From positions 173,448 through 237,447 of the forward strand of contig VRVR01000050.1 in NCBI GenBank assembly GCA_009859145.1: DNA of 64,000 nucleotides. Reading direction: 5' to 3'. This DNA is from Andalucia godoyi. Its lineage: Eukaryota > Discoba > Jakobea > Jakobida > Andaluciidae. Positions 47,904 through 57,376 of the stretch are shown one piece after another (within the stretch, counting starts at the first letter, position 1; every line of letters starts with the position of its first letter). Position numbers and translations under genes: made by a program. The notes under the pieces were generated by a model. That model had not been told where the DNA came from. It worked only from the letters and a program-made list of their open reading frames with translations, and ran no database searches.

Positions 47904-50108
47904 TCTGTGCGGCGGCTGTTTGTTCGCCTCTCTGCACTGTGCTTTACCCCTCTCATTGGGCTGGCAACTGTAAAGCCGTCTTGTTTATCGGCAGAAGATT
48001 TGAGCGCGCCATCGTCGCTTTTGACGTCCAAATGGGCGCAGATGTCCCAGGCGCTGCGGAAAGTAGACTACGCTCCACCGTCTCCGCCAATGTTGGTCGT
48101 CGTTGGAGACCAGTCTTCGGGAAAGTCCAGTCTTTTGGAATCTCTTGTCGGCGAGCCGTTTCTGCCTACAGGCGATGGAACCGTCACAAAACGCCCGATC
48201 ATGATCACGCTGCAGCCGTCGTCCACAGCAGTATTGACCGCCGTCGCTGCTTCCTCGACTCCGCACAGGCTTTTATCGAATCTGGTAGGAAGCAGTTCCC
48301 CTCCTTCTGCCTTGGACTCTTCGCAGGCGGCAAGTGTTACCTATGCTATTCCGTCGCAGCAAATTATCACGACCGATGCAAGCCTGGTTGCGCGCACACT
48401 TGCCTCACTCAACATGGAATTTGATAAGACCCCCATTGATGTTGTGATTAGCGGTGCTCACTTGCCGTCTCTAATCCTTGTAGATTTGCCGGGGCTTGTG
48501 TCAGTCCCTCGGACTGATCAGCCTCGCGATCTGCGCACGACAATTCGCAGCTTGGTCGGTTCGTTTGCAGCCAATCCGAACGCGATCGTGGTGGCCATTG
48601 TACCTGCTACTTCCGACATTCAGACTTCCGAGGCGTTGCGCTTTGCCCAGCGTCATGACTCGGATGGATCGAGAACGGTAGTTGTGGTCACGAAGACCGA
48701 TCTCGTTCCTCTGGAATCCAGATCAGCGGTTTTGGACAATATTCGATCGCTCCAGGGCGGAAATGGAAGAAGACTGGGCAGGTGCTGGGCAGTTCGATGT
48801 CGCTCTCGCGCAGACGTCGACCAGGGTGTCTCAATGCGTGATGCACGAGCACGTGAGTTGGCACTGTTTCGGGATTGGCAAGTTGGATCCGAGGCGCTGT
48901 TTCCTGCTTGTGCAGTTTCGGGAGAGGTTTCTGAATTTGATGCTGACGGCATTGTAGGATTTGGTCTGCAGTCCCTGGCTCGCGGGCTGTCGAAGATGCT
49001 GGAAGCACGCGTGTCTGTGGCGCTCTCCGACATTGCGGTGTCAATGCGCCATGATCTCCAAAAGCTGCACAAGTATTTAGACGCACATCCTGCTGCTTCT
49101 TTTGGCAGTTCGTCTGGACTGTCCGATGTTCGGGTCGTTCAAAAGGCGATTCTTGTCAAGACTCGAGAAATCATGGGGGAAACGCTCTCTCCGCAGGTTT
49201 TCCTTGATTTGAAAGACGGCTTGTTGCGCGGCATCACCGCTTCTTTGCTGCGTGGCTGCGAACAGTACACTCTAGGGAGGCCTGGGTCCGGCGTCAACGA
49301 CAAACTCAATGTGAAGGTGGGAGAGGAGCAGGAAGATACCCAAAAAAATGCAAATAATGCACATCGACCTCGCACCGCCTCTCCAGTGAATGGTGATGCA
49401 GATTTCGAAGTTTGGAAGGCGCAAGTCCGCAGGATCTTTGCGTTTGTTGGAAATCACACTGTCCAAGCTGCATTGTCAGAGTCCTTGAGCAGTCTGCGCA
49501 GCGCATTTTTGGAGGCGACGGCAACCCGCAAAGACGATTTTCCGCAACTCACTTCCCTCTGTCGCCGGATTCTGATGGCGCATCTCGACGTAGAAGCAGA
49601 GAAGTTGGCCGCGAAGCTGCAGGACCTTGTGAGGCTGGAGCAAAATGTCACCATTCAGCGGGACACTCTTGCATCGAATCTGTTCCGTTTCAAAACTGCA
49701 AAAGAAGATCAGATCAAGTTGCTCAAGCAAGAGGCAGAAGCTGCGTCAACGAAGGAGGAACGAGCAGCATTCCTTGCTCAGCTCGGAGTCGCCAAGGCCG
49801 TGGCTGCTGCCAAGAATGTAGATCAGTATTCCAATCTGTACACAATGGGGCACTTGCTTGGTGTTTCAGAACGAGTGGCTGCCAACGTCTTCAATGCAGT
49901 CTGTGTCGACCTCTTGGAGGATTTGCGGGAGTCTGTTTGCGACATGGTCCTAGTCGAAGCGGCTGCGATGCCTCTGGATGAACGCCGCAAACTCGTTGAA
50001 GAGCGCCCAGAAGTTTTAGATCAACGCAGACGCTTTGCAGATCGAGCGCTGGTCATGCGCCAAGTTCTTGAAGAGCTTGAACGCCTCGCTCGATCCGCCG
50101 CTTCGTAA
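47901..50108 (+). CDS. Mitochondrial dynamin-like GTPase (Mgm1/OPA1/Msp1 type)
   Basis: 735 residues. The N-terminus (MSVRRLFVRLSALCFTPLIG) is basic then hydrophobic, fitting import to the mitochondrial inner membrane or intermembrane space. The GTPase domain shows P-loop GDQSSGKSSLLES (69-81), switch I TKRP, DLPGLVSVPRTDQP (195-208) and G4 TKTDLV (264-269). The wording is closest to Mgm1/Msp1, the fusion and cristae GTPases. A helical stalk follows (MRHDLQKLHKYLDAHPAASF, SEQLALFR-type helices) to the C-terminus, which lacks the pleckstrin domain and proline-rich tail of vesicle dynamins. The long N-terminal membrane helix of Mgm1 is only partly evident. Confidence 0.82.
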
Positions 50109-50346
50109 CGAACCAGCCATTTTTGAAGTGAAAGTTTCGGGAGAAACAACAACAACAACAGCAACAAACAAAAAGAAAAACAAAGAAACAAACAAAAAAC
50201 CACATGCTACATTAAGTCGACAACAACACCAGCCCTTTGTGACTATGTTTGTTTTCCTATCCATACGACGTCGGAACAATCGTGTCACTTTACAACTTAA
50301 AAAGAAGAAATGTATGTACATGGGCAGTCCAGGATGGGCGACGTAG

Positions 50347-50772
50347 CTATCTGTGCTTCGGACGCTTCGGTGCACGTTGCTCTGGAGATGCGAGTTCCGC
50401 GGACCCACCACCACCACCACTACCACTACCAGGAACAGCAGGGGCAACAACGATCTTCTTTTCTTTTGTGGCCTTAATTTTTGCAGCATACTGCCTTACG
50501 TTCCCAATGTCTGCCATCACTTGATCAACGGGTTCATCCTCCAACCTTTTCTGGATAAATCGCAATCCACTGACTGCAAATGCAAACGTAAATGCAAGCT
50601 CTGCTCGGTCGATGGGGTCCGACACATCCTTGATAATCTCCGGCCATGTTTGCTCATTGACACGCCCAAACAACGTCTCCAACACGGATACCGAATCAGA
50701 AATCTGCTTCAGATCCTCCAACGCTGTTGTCATTTCCACACCAAGTCCTGCAACGCTAGCAGTAGCAACCAT
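50347..50772 (-). CDS. C1D/Rrp47-like nuclear exosome cofactor
   Basis: 141 residues from the ATG at 50772; a later Met at 50733 is an alternative. The helical Sas10/C1D domain is visible: LKQISDSVSVLETLF at the start, DRAELAFTFAFAVSGLRFI in the middle, and VDQVMADIGNVRQYAAKIKATKEKK at the end. That is the order seen in C1D (Rrp47/Lrp1), which loads substrates onto the Rrp6 end of the nuclear exosome during rRNA and snoRNA trimming. A short Gly/Ser run and a basic tail (RAPKRPKHR) close the protein, typical of RNA-binding ends. The longer frame upstream is hydrophobic repeat-derived sequence and was rejected. Confidence 0.72.
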   Translation of the reverse strand: MVATASVAGLGVEMTTALEDLKQISDSVSVLETLFGRVNEQTWPEIIKDVSDPIDRAELAFTFAFAVSGLRFIQKRLEDEPVDQVMADIGNVRQYAAKIKATKEKKIVVAPAVPGSGSGGGGGSAELASPEQRAPKRPKHR

Positions 50773-50896
50773 AACAGTAGCAGTACAAAGACGAATAATA
50801 ATAATAACAATAATGACAAATAAATAAAAGGAGACGCATAGCAAATCACCGATCAACGAAAACGATCCGCGGAAAAAAAAGGGGCCTGTGAGCCGT

Positions 50897-51598
50897 CTAC
50901 GACGGGCGAATTTTCAAGAGGGATCGCAGAGGAGCGCACCAGCACGGCTCGGAGTGAGGGGCGGCGACTTCCAACTTTTCCGCGACTCGGTCCAGCTTTC
51001 TGCTAGCAACAGCGTCGTGCAGTCCTGGAAAAAGCGAGTCAGCATCCAGTCCCTTGAGGCACTTCGCCAGCAGCGCGCAGTGCGGCAATCCGCAGTCGAA
51101 GAGAACTTGGAGAGCGCTTTCGTACTGCTCGGACGCACACAGCGCAGTGACCAAGAGCTCGGCCACAGAGTCGGTCACCTTTCCCCTGTCTAAATCACGA
51201 GTCAGCGACGAAAGCACTGCGATTCCCTTGGATGGCTCGCCGAGGTTTCGAATGCACACCGCCGCAAGCGACTGCAGAGTCGACCGTAGATGGCTCGGAT
51301 ACGGCCGTTCGAACGAGTGAATGCGTGCCTCGCATTTTTGGGCCACAATCGCGTACTGGCCATGTGCATACAGCAAATCAATCTCCATCGAGAGCCGCTT
51401 GTGCGCTGGAATGTCCAAGGCGCTCCATGACTCGTATCCATCTGCCGTATCCAAAACGCACAATGCCACACGGTTCGACGGGGCAGAAGCAACAGTCCTT
51501 CCAGTCGCAGTCCCGGCGTTCATGTCCGCCGGTCCCACGAACTCCGCAACATCACAAAAGAAATCGGACCCATCAAAGCTGCTGCAAGACATTTCCAT
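50897..51598 (-). CDS. Unknown alpha-helical (TPR-like) protein
   Basis: 233 residues starting MEMSCSSFDGSDFFC. Helices such as MEIDLLYAHGQYAIVAQKC, LQSLAAVCIRNLGEPSKGIAVLSSL and LVTALCASEQYESALQVLFDCGL are TPR-like, with repeated small/large residue alternation. I could not match a named TPR family. Its promoter is shared with the glycosyltransferase to the right. Confidence 0.55.
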   Translation of the reverse strand: MEMSCSSFDGSDFFCDVAEFVGPADMNAGTATGRTVASAPSNRVALCVLDTADGYESWSALDIPAHKRLSMEIDLLYAHGQYAIVAQKCEARIHSFERPYPSHLRSTLQSLAAVCIRNLGEPSKGIAVLSSLTRDLDRGKVTDSVAELLVTALCASEQYESALQVLFDCGLPHCALLAKCLKGLDADSLFPGLHDAVASRKLDRVAEKLEVAAPHSEPCWCAPLRSLLKIRPS

Positions 51599-51881
51599 CC
51601 TTACCAGCAAGCTAGTATACGCTGCAACAACGTACAAATGTTTCTCTTTTCGGTTTCCAAAAGAAAAAAAATTAAAAGTATCGCCGTCCAACGGATGGTG
51701 CTTTCCTCTACCTTCTACAGTACTTGACCCTCCTTTCCGCGGTTTCCGAGTTTTCCGAGTTTTCCGAGTTTTCCGAGTTTTCCGAGTTTTCCGAGAATCG
51801 GGTTCTGAGCTCAGACAGCGAGTTCACGACGTTCATGTCTTTCGCTCATCGCTCTCCCTTCACCGTCTTTGTCATCGAGTC
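51599..51881. promoter_or_regulatory. Divergent promoter with a 9-bp tandem repeat
   Basis: Between the TPR-like gene (minus) and the GT8 gene (plus). From 51746 to 51795 the 9-bp unit CCGAGTTTT is repeated about five and a half times. The three-codon period keeps a frame open through it (an Arg-Val-Phe repeat), but that frame was not accepted as coding. Confidence 0.8.
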
Positions 51882-52979
51882 ATGTTGGCACCAGAGTCAG
51901 TAACGTCCGTTGGACTGAGAATATCGCAGCGTCTTGGGTTTCCGGTCGCTTCTCGCCGATGTTTCTTCTTGTTTTTCGGCGTGCTGCTGGCTGTGCTGTT
52001 CATTTCGGTTCTGCAATCCACAACCACCACCAATTCTCAGTCGCGCAGCCTCAATCTCAGTCGAGCGTTTCCAGCGCAAGCGTCGCTCAAAGGTAGAAAA
52101 CACGCATTCTTCACAATGATTTTCTCCGACGAGTATGCAGCCGGTGCTGCAACCTTGGGTCTTTCTCTGCGACGGCTGATTGCGGATGCCAGTCGTCTGC
52201 AAAATTCGTTCGTTTCTTATTCGAAAGCATCCTCGGAACGGAGCTTACCGCCTTGCCCGGATTGTTCAATGACGGAGCGAGGACTCATTGAGTATGAAAT
52301 GATGTGCATGGTTACCGGTGACGTCACGGTCGAGGCCAGAACACAGCTCTCTTCTCTCGGCTGGAAAATCGCGGTTGTCGATAACATTGAGAATCCATTC
52401 AAAGACCAAATTGCAGGAATGCTACGGAAGGAGTGGAAAAGTACGTACACAAAGCTTCACATGTGGAAATTCGAAATGTACCAGCACGCTGTGTTTCTGG
52501 ACGCCGATACGATGCTTGTTGGCGGCGGTACCAATTCCAGCAATAATCTGGATGTCCTGTCTCTTTTTTCGTACCCCGAGATTGCAATGGCTTCGGACTG
52601 CTGTGACAAATTCAATTCCGGAGTGATTGTGTTCTCACCGTCCGTCAAGACCTTTGATCGAATGCTGAAGTCTATGACCTCCACAGCTTTCAAGTCTTAT
52701 GATGGCGGTGATCAAGGGTTCCTCAATGAGTTTTTTAAAGGCGAGGTGTTCCGGCTACCGTTTCGATTTAATGCGGAGCAGCGGGTGCTTGTCGCAAATC
52801 CGCATGCTTTCGTTCCTGAAGATTTGCGAATCATCCACTTCACATACGACAAGCCTTGGAGGACACTCGCAGAAAAAGTTCCCCAGGCAGCCCGTCAATT
52901 TCACGACGCGTGGAAAGATCTGTATGCAGAAGTGTCGATCAAGGCGCCCATCTCTGCAGCAAATGTAAACCTGTTATGA
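51882..52979 (+). CDS. GT8-family glycosyltransferase, type II membrane protein
   Basis: 365 residues from the ATG at 51882. A single signal anchor near 27-44 (CFFLFFGVLLAVLFISVL) suggests a Golgi/ER type II protein. The luminal domain has the glycogenin/GT8 metal motif FLDADTMLV (DxD at 207-209), with MTIFSDEY-like HAFFTMIFSDEYAAGAA near the nucleotide-binding start. Further markers are FNSGVIVFSPS, DGGDQGFLNEFF and LRIIHFTYDKPW. The order fits GT8 enzymes that use UDP- or GDP-sugars with Mn2+. The acceptor is unknown; glycogenin-type self-glucosylation is less likely given the membrane anchor. Confidence 0.85.
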   Translation: MLAPESVTSVGLRISQRLGFPVASRRCFFLFFGVLLAVLFISVLQSTTTTNSQSRSLNLSRAFPAQASLKGRKHAFFTMIFSDEYAAGAATLGLSLRRLIADASRLQNSFVSYSKASSERSLPPCPDCSMTERGLIEYEMMCMVTGDVTVEARTQLSSLGWKIAVVDNIENPFKDQIAGMLRKEWKSTYTKLHMWKFEMYQHAVFLDADTMLVGGGTNSSNNLDVLSLFSYPEIAMASDCCDKFNSGVIVFSPSVKTFDRMLKSMTSTAFKSYDGGDQGFLNEFFKGEVFRLPFRFNAEQRVLVANPHAFVPEDLRIIHFTYDKPWRTLAEKVPQAARQFHDAWKDLYAEVSIKAPISAANVNLL

Positions 52980-53095
52980 CGATGATTGAGAAAAGTTTAT
53001 CGAATGGCTATTTTCCCCAGCTCTTGTTTCCCTTCCCCTCTGGTTTCTTTTCTTCTCTTTTTTCCTCTTCCACTTCCACTTCCTCTTCCACCTTT

Positions 53096-56000
53096 TTACC
53101 TCTTATATACAACGGACTGTTGGAATGACGTGAGCTGCGACGCGTCAACCGACTCGGCAATCAGGGTTCGAAACGCAGGCGTCGCAGTCAACGTCTCCTT
53201 GAACTGCGCACTCGGGAGCCGAAGGATGACATCGACGCATCGCGGCTTGCATTTTTCAAGACACTTCAGAAAACCGGTCCAGAGCGGCGGCTGCGTCCAG
53301 ATTTGTCGATCGATCAAACGAAACATGATGGAAAGACATACGTCCACCAGCGACGGGTACCGATCCAAGGCCATGATCATCGTTCGCATAAACAAAATCG
53401 GAATCCGAGGAAATTCTGCCATACGTTGCAAAGATGTTGCAATGGACTTCTCCGTAAAGAAGTTTCTAAATCCAAGACACCGATTCACAAAATCCATTTG
53501 CAGACGGACAATGCCATCTTCTGCAATACCCGAGTCCGGAAAATGAGACATGGAAAGGGAATGCCCAAGAACGAGGACGTCGGACGCATAGATGCCTGAA
53601 GAAGCAGACGCCAACACGCGCTGAACAGCCATTTCAAACGTTCCCGCCTTCATCAGCAGCAGTCGCGGCAGAGATTCTGTAACGACCGCCTTCGGAATCG
53701 CTGCATAGCCCAACACAGGTAGCAAAATATCTACACCGTACTTTCGATATGCGTAAGCATCCCGAACCGCTTCTGCGATCTTGTTCACCGATTCCACATC
53801 CGCGGCCATCACTGTGCACACAAGATCCAGCAAATGCAAAACAAGAGCCTCGGATCCAGGAAGAGGATCTCGAATGATCCGTACGAATTCTTGACTGCGT
53901 CCAATAACGGTCAATTTTTCTCTGCCGAGCGAATCAAGCCGAGCACGGAAAAATCCCTGAAACTTTGGCAAGGCTGAATAGATGTCAAAGAGTTCAGCCA
54001 ACAAAGAAAGTTGATGCACGAGTATTTCGAAAAACAGTCCTGACTGGCGGATGAAGATGTCTTCCAGGACCACAGGATCCTCCGCCTCTCCGGCGGACTC
54101 CGATGCAAGTCCGCGGAAACTTCGAGTGCCAAATTCTACGATAAAGCTGCGAAAGCGCGGATCTCCAAGCAATTCACGAATCAGAACCGCGATGAGTGTA
54201 TTTCTGTTCAGGAATGAGGAGGCCTCTTCCGCCGATCCCGAACAACAATACGTGAGCAGCCTTTCTATGATATCCAGGCGCAACGGCGTCCGCAAACGGG
54301 CCAACTCGCAGAAATGAAGAACACACATCTCGGAGATGTTCCTTTGCAAGACACATCGCATCAGAGAAGACAAAACGTCGGGCGAAAACCGAACCACCGA
54401 CGACGTAAACACAAACAGGGAGTTCACCCATTGCAGGACGGTCGCTTCCGGAGCGCCAGACAACTGCTTCAAGGCGTGCTCGACAATCGAGGACACGAAG
54501 AAGTCATACAGGCAGAGTCTGTTTCTATCCGAGAGCATTTGGTTTGCAGTGTAAATTGCCAAGCACAAGCTCGTAGCCTCCGTCGAATGGGATGGAAGTG
54601 CTTCTGCGATCAGACGAGAGATCTCAAAAATCCTATTCAACGGAGGGCACGCAACGCCCAGAGAACTCGCATCCGCAGGATCGTGGTACAGCGACCTCAA
54701 TTGAGCAATTTCCAGGTGAACATCGTGCTGCAAATGGACGGCGAGATCGCGTATTAGCACACGCAAAACCCAAACAAATAGTGTCTTCCGCTTGCCGCTT
54801 TTCTTGATCACGTCCTGCGCATCCGCAAATCGAAGCGTGAACTCCGACATCCACTGCTCGTAATGATTCATGCCAGATTCCGCGGAACCATCAATTTTAT
54901 CACCAGCCGAATCTGAAGACAGGTCGTCGGTGGCAATTTGGGCGTGCTGCGTCCGAGGAACATGGGCAGGCACCCGAGGCTTTTCCTCAATTCTACGACT
55001 CACAGATGCCTCATCTTTCATATCAAGAGGATCATCATCCATGACATCCAGAGGTACGGTTGTGGTGAACAACGGTTGCATATACGAAATACCAGAACTA
55101 CTAAACCCTGGGCTACTCATTTGGTTCGAAAGCCGCGGATCCAACGCGGAGTCAACGGTGGAGTTCGCCGACGATGCAGCACCTGCCGTGGGATAGAGCA
55201 TCGTAGATGGGGTGCCAACCGGCAGAGCAGGACAGTACGACGCAAGATTGGAAACAGCATTCACAAACTCCGCGAAAACAGACTGTCCACCGTCGCGCGA
55301 CTTCAAGTGAGACGGCAACGGCTTTAAAGTGGAAAACCGCGTCGTGCAATTCTTGACAACCCGCTCAGCAATCTGCATGGAAGAAAGGCTGCCAACGGGC
55401 GTCGCATACAGTTCTTGGGCGATACCCAGAGCCTGCAGGTGCCCCGGAACTTTTGGTCTCTTCGTGGATTCCCCCAGATGCTCACTTGCCCCCGAAGTAT
55501 CTCGTTTCCTACTCAAGGAAAAGGGATCCACGTCTTGCCGCGAGGAGTCTACGGTACCGGAAAACATGAACCGCCTGCGAATTGCTTGAAATTCATCTAC
55601 TGCATCGACGGCAGCAAACGAGTCTTTGAGGGTGATGAACAAGTTGGACGAAGCCGAAGACGTGATTTCAAAGACCCGCCCAACAACAGATATGAGTGCT
55701 GATCGTGTTGTGTGTCTCATTGATTCACTGGTTGACTTCAGAACGCTGGAATCCCCACCGGAGACAACGGCTACTGTGTAGTCCCGCACAGCGATCAAGC
55801 ACTGCAACACAAGCTCTGTGCTTTCCGTGCACAGCGAGTACGGCGAGCGCACAATCTTGGACAGGACATTCACAACGGCACAGCCAACTGTCACGGACGA
55901 AGGAGTGATCGCTATACCTGCACGCGTATTAATGAGCGTGAACAAGCCGTTCAGCGCGTGTCCGAATTTCGCCACAACCCGTTGTCTCAATGCGACTTCC

Positions 56001-56545
56001 AAATCAGCATCTGAATCTAGCATTGTGATGTTGAACTGAGAGGAGGAAAGAAGTGATTCAAGGAAGCGAATGGAGGACAGTACAAGGCTTTGTTGCTCGG
56101 AAGCAAGTCTCATGATCGACTCGTCAATGAAGACATCCAATGTTTCCAAAATTCCAATAATTCCAGTTCCTTCGGATAGGTGATCCAGAACAAACCTGTA
56201 GATAAACGGCACTATTGTCTGTGCATGAACCAAAACCGACCGAGACACGTGAAACGACGCATCCTTGAGAAACACAACCACCGCTGGCAACAGGTCAGTG
56301 GAAAGACGCGGAAACATTTGCAGCGCAGAAAATACAAGATCAACAACGCATTTTCGAACCGTAACAGATACATCCTGGGAGATTTCAAGAGCAACAAAAG
56401 GGAGAATCGCTGCCGCAGATGATTGAGAGACGGAGCCTGAGAATACGAGATCCCGAATTTGTGAAAGAAGAGCTACCCGTTGATCCTCTGATTGAGACCG
56501 GACTTGCTGAAGAGCGTCCACAAGTTGCTGTGCAGAAGTTTCCAT
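53096..56545 (-). CDS. SYMPK: Symplekin (mRNA 3'-processing scaffold)
   Basis: 1149 residues. The N-terminal HEAT region (about 1-330) starts METSAQQLVDALQQVRSQ. A Ser/Asp-rich linker (about 370-500) follows. From about 800 on are the C-terminal symplekin blocks. These include the helical block of about 900-960, LFMRTMIMALDRYPSLVDV, MFRLIDRQIWTQPPLWTGFLKCLEKCKPRC and LPSAQFKETLTATPAFRTLI. All line up with human symplekin's LMRTVIQ...[21 protein letters not shown] segment. Symplekin scaffolds cleavage, polyadenylation and histone pre-mRNA processing factors. The start ATG at 56545 leads directly into the HEAT region. Confidence 0.95.
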   Translation of the reverse strand: METSAQQLVDALQQVRSQSEDQRVALLSQIRDLVFSGSVSQSSAAAILPFVALEISQDVSVTVRKCVVDLVFSALQMFPRLSTDLLPAVVVFLKDASFHVSRSVLVHAQTIVPFIYRFVLDHLSEGTGIIGILETLDVFIDESIMRLASEQQSLVLSSIRFLESLLSSSQFNITMLDSDADLEVALRQRVVAKFGHALNGLFTLINTRAGIAITPSSVTVGCAVVNVLSKIVRSPYSLCTESTELVLQCLIAVRDYTVAVVSGGDSSVLKSTSESMRHTTRSALISVVGRVFEITSSASSNLFITLKDSFAAVDAVDEFQAIRRRFMFSGTVDSSRQDVDPFSLSRKRDTSGASEHLGESTKRPKVPGHLQALGIAQELYATPVGSLSSMQIAERVVKNCTTRFSTLKPLPSHLKSRDGGQSVFAEFVNAVSNLASYCPALPVGTPSTMLYPTAGAASSANSTVDSALDPRLSNQMSSPGFSSSGISYMQPLFTTTVPLDVMDDDPLDMKDEASVSRRIEEKPRVPAHVPRTQHAQIATDDLSSDSAGDKIDGSAESGMNHYEQWMSEFTLRFADAQDVIKKSGKRKTLFVWVLRVLIRDLAVHLQHDVHLEIAQLRSLYHDPADASSLGVACPPLNRIFEISRLIAEALPSHSTEATSLCLAIYTANQMLSDRNRLCLYDFFVSSIVEHALKQLSGAPEATVLQWVNSLFVFTSSVVRFSPDVLSSLMRCVLQRNISEMCVLHFCELARLRTPLRLDIIERLLTYCCSGSAEEASSFLNRNTLIAVLIRELLGDPRFRSFIVEFGTRSFRGLASESAGEAEDPVVLEDIFIRQSGLFFEILVHQLSLLAELFDIYSALPKFQGFFRARLDSLGREKLTVIGRSQEFVRIIRDPLPGSEALVLHLLDLVCTVMAADVESVNKIAEAVRDAYAYRKYGVDILLPVLGYAAIPKAVVTESLPRLLLMKAGTFEMAVQRVLASASSGIYASDVLVLGHSLSMSHFPDSGIAEDGIVRLQMDFVNRCLGFRNFFTEKSIATSLQRMAEFPRIPILFMRTMIMALDRYPSLVDVCLSIMFRLIDRQIWTQPPLWTGFLKCLEKCKPRCVDVILRLPSAQFKETLTATPAFRTLIAESVDASQLTSFQQSVVYKR

Positions 56546-56902
56546 TTCTCGATCCGAGGCTGCTTCGAAAACAAAATATGAAGAAATGGGGAAATCCGCA
56601 GTTGCTACCGGATTTTCTTTTTTAAATCAGGGATACTTTGTTTGCAAACAAAAGGAAGGACTCGAAGAAACATGAAAAAAGAGGAACGAAAACACAAAGC
56701 AAAAGGAAAAGAACGCGGAATGCGCCCTGCAAAAGAAAAGAAAAGAAGGAGGACCGTGCAGAGGTTACGGCAGGCGTACACGCAGTCGTTATGTTTGCTG
56801 CTGCTGTATGTTTGCTGTTGAATATGTTCGCTTAACAACCCAGGGCTCGAGGCTGGTTAGGCGGAATGCCCCCAAAATTGTTCAGATGCTGGGCTGCCAC
56901 AG
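56546..56902. promoter_or_regulatory. Interval upstream of symplekin
   Basis: A-rich AGAAA/AAGAA-type sequence near 56650-56750 and TTTGCTGCTGCTG near 56790. No gene; likely the symplekin promoter. Confidence 0.45.
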
Positions 56903-57170
56903 GGGCGCGTCCATTCCACAGTCTCGCGTCGTGCGGGGCAATCCATGCAAAAGCTCGGAGGAAACAAGGTGTCTGCATGTCCAGCGTGGGAACGCCGGAT
57001 TGATCGCGATTGGAACGGGTGCGCGCAACAACATTTATCTTAAGAACGCCCGCAAGGCGTGTTGGGGCCTACACCCCTTTCCCGTCCATGGCGATATGAC
57101 CGGGCTGCAACATTGAGTACGCATGACTAGCGACGGTTATGCATACTCAGTGTACAACGTAGACGTAAAA
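56903..57170 (+). pseudogene. TnpB/Fanzor-like 3'-end relic
   Basis: One frame reads QSMQKLGGNKVSACPAWERR then IDRDWNG (from about 56940 to 57019). It aligns with the zinc ribbon of TnpB/Fanzor (CxxC-LGGxKxFxCPxC-xxxIDRDxNG), with several cysteines lost. A single extra G at 57017-57019 shifts the frame, which resumes as GARNNIYLKNARKACW (57018 on). The stop TGA at 57114-57116 begins the conserved hairpin. Only the C-terminal part of the gene remains. The following 40-50 bases beyond the hairpin still align with the copy at 8.9 kb. Confidence 0.72.
57114..57149 (+). ncRNA. Conserved right-end hairpin of the TnpB/Fanzor relic (candidate omega-RNA end)
   Basis: TGAGTACGCAT (57114-57124) pairs with ATGCATACTCA (57139-57149), one mismatch, around a 14-base loop. 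The left arm contains the stop codon of the relic. Homologous to 8896-8931 on the other strand, with a compensatory G-C to A-T exchange. Confidence 0.5.
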
Positions 57171-57376
57171 AAAGAAACCAGCCACTACTACTACAACGAA
57201 AAGTTCTTCGTCCAGCAATTAACGGCGATATTCACCCTTGATTTGTTTACAATGCAGACGACAGAGATACTTTACACAAAGCCGACAAAAAGAGAAGCCA
57301 CACACACGCAAAATTTCCGAGAGTACTGAGCAAAAAAATTCAAAACCAATACAAAAAAACAACAGCGGAGACGGCA

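Noticed and set aside
51321-51881. N-terminal extension of the GT8 protein
   Set aside because: It overlaps the divergent minus-strand gene and the promoter repeat; a normal signal anchor follows the ATG at 51882.
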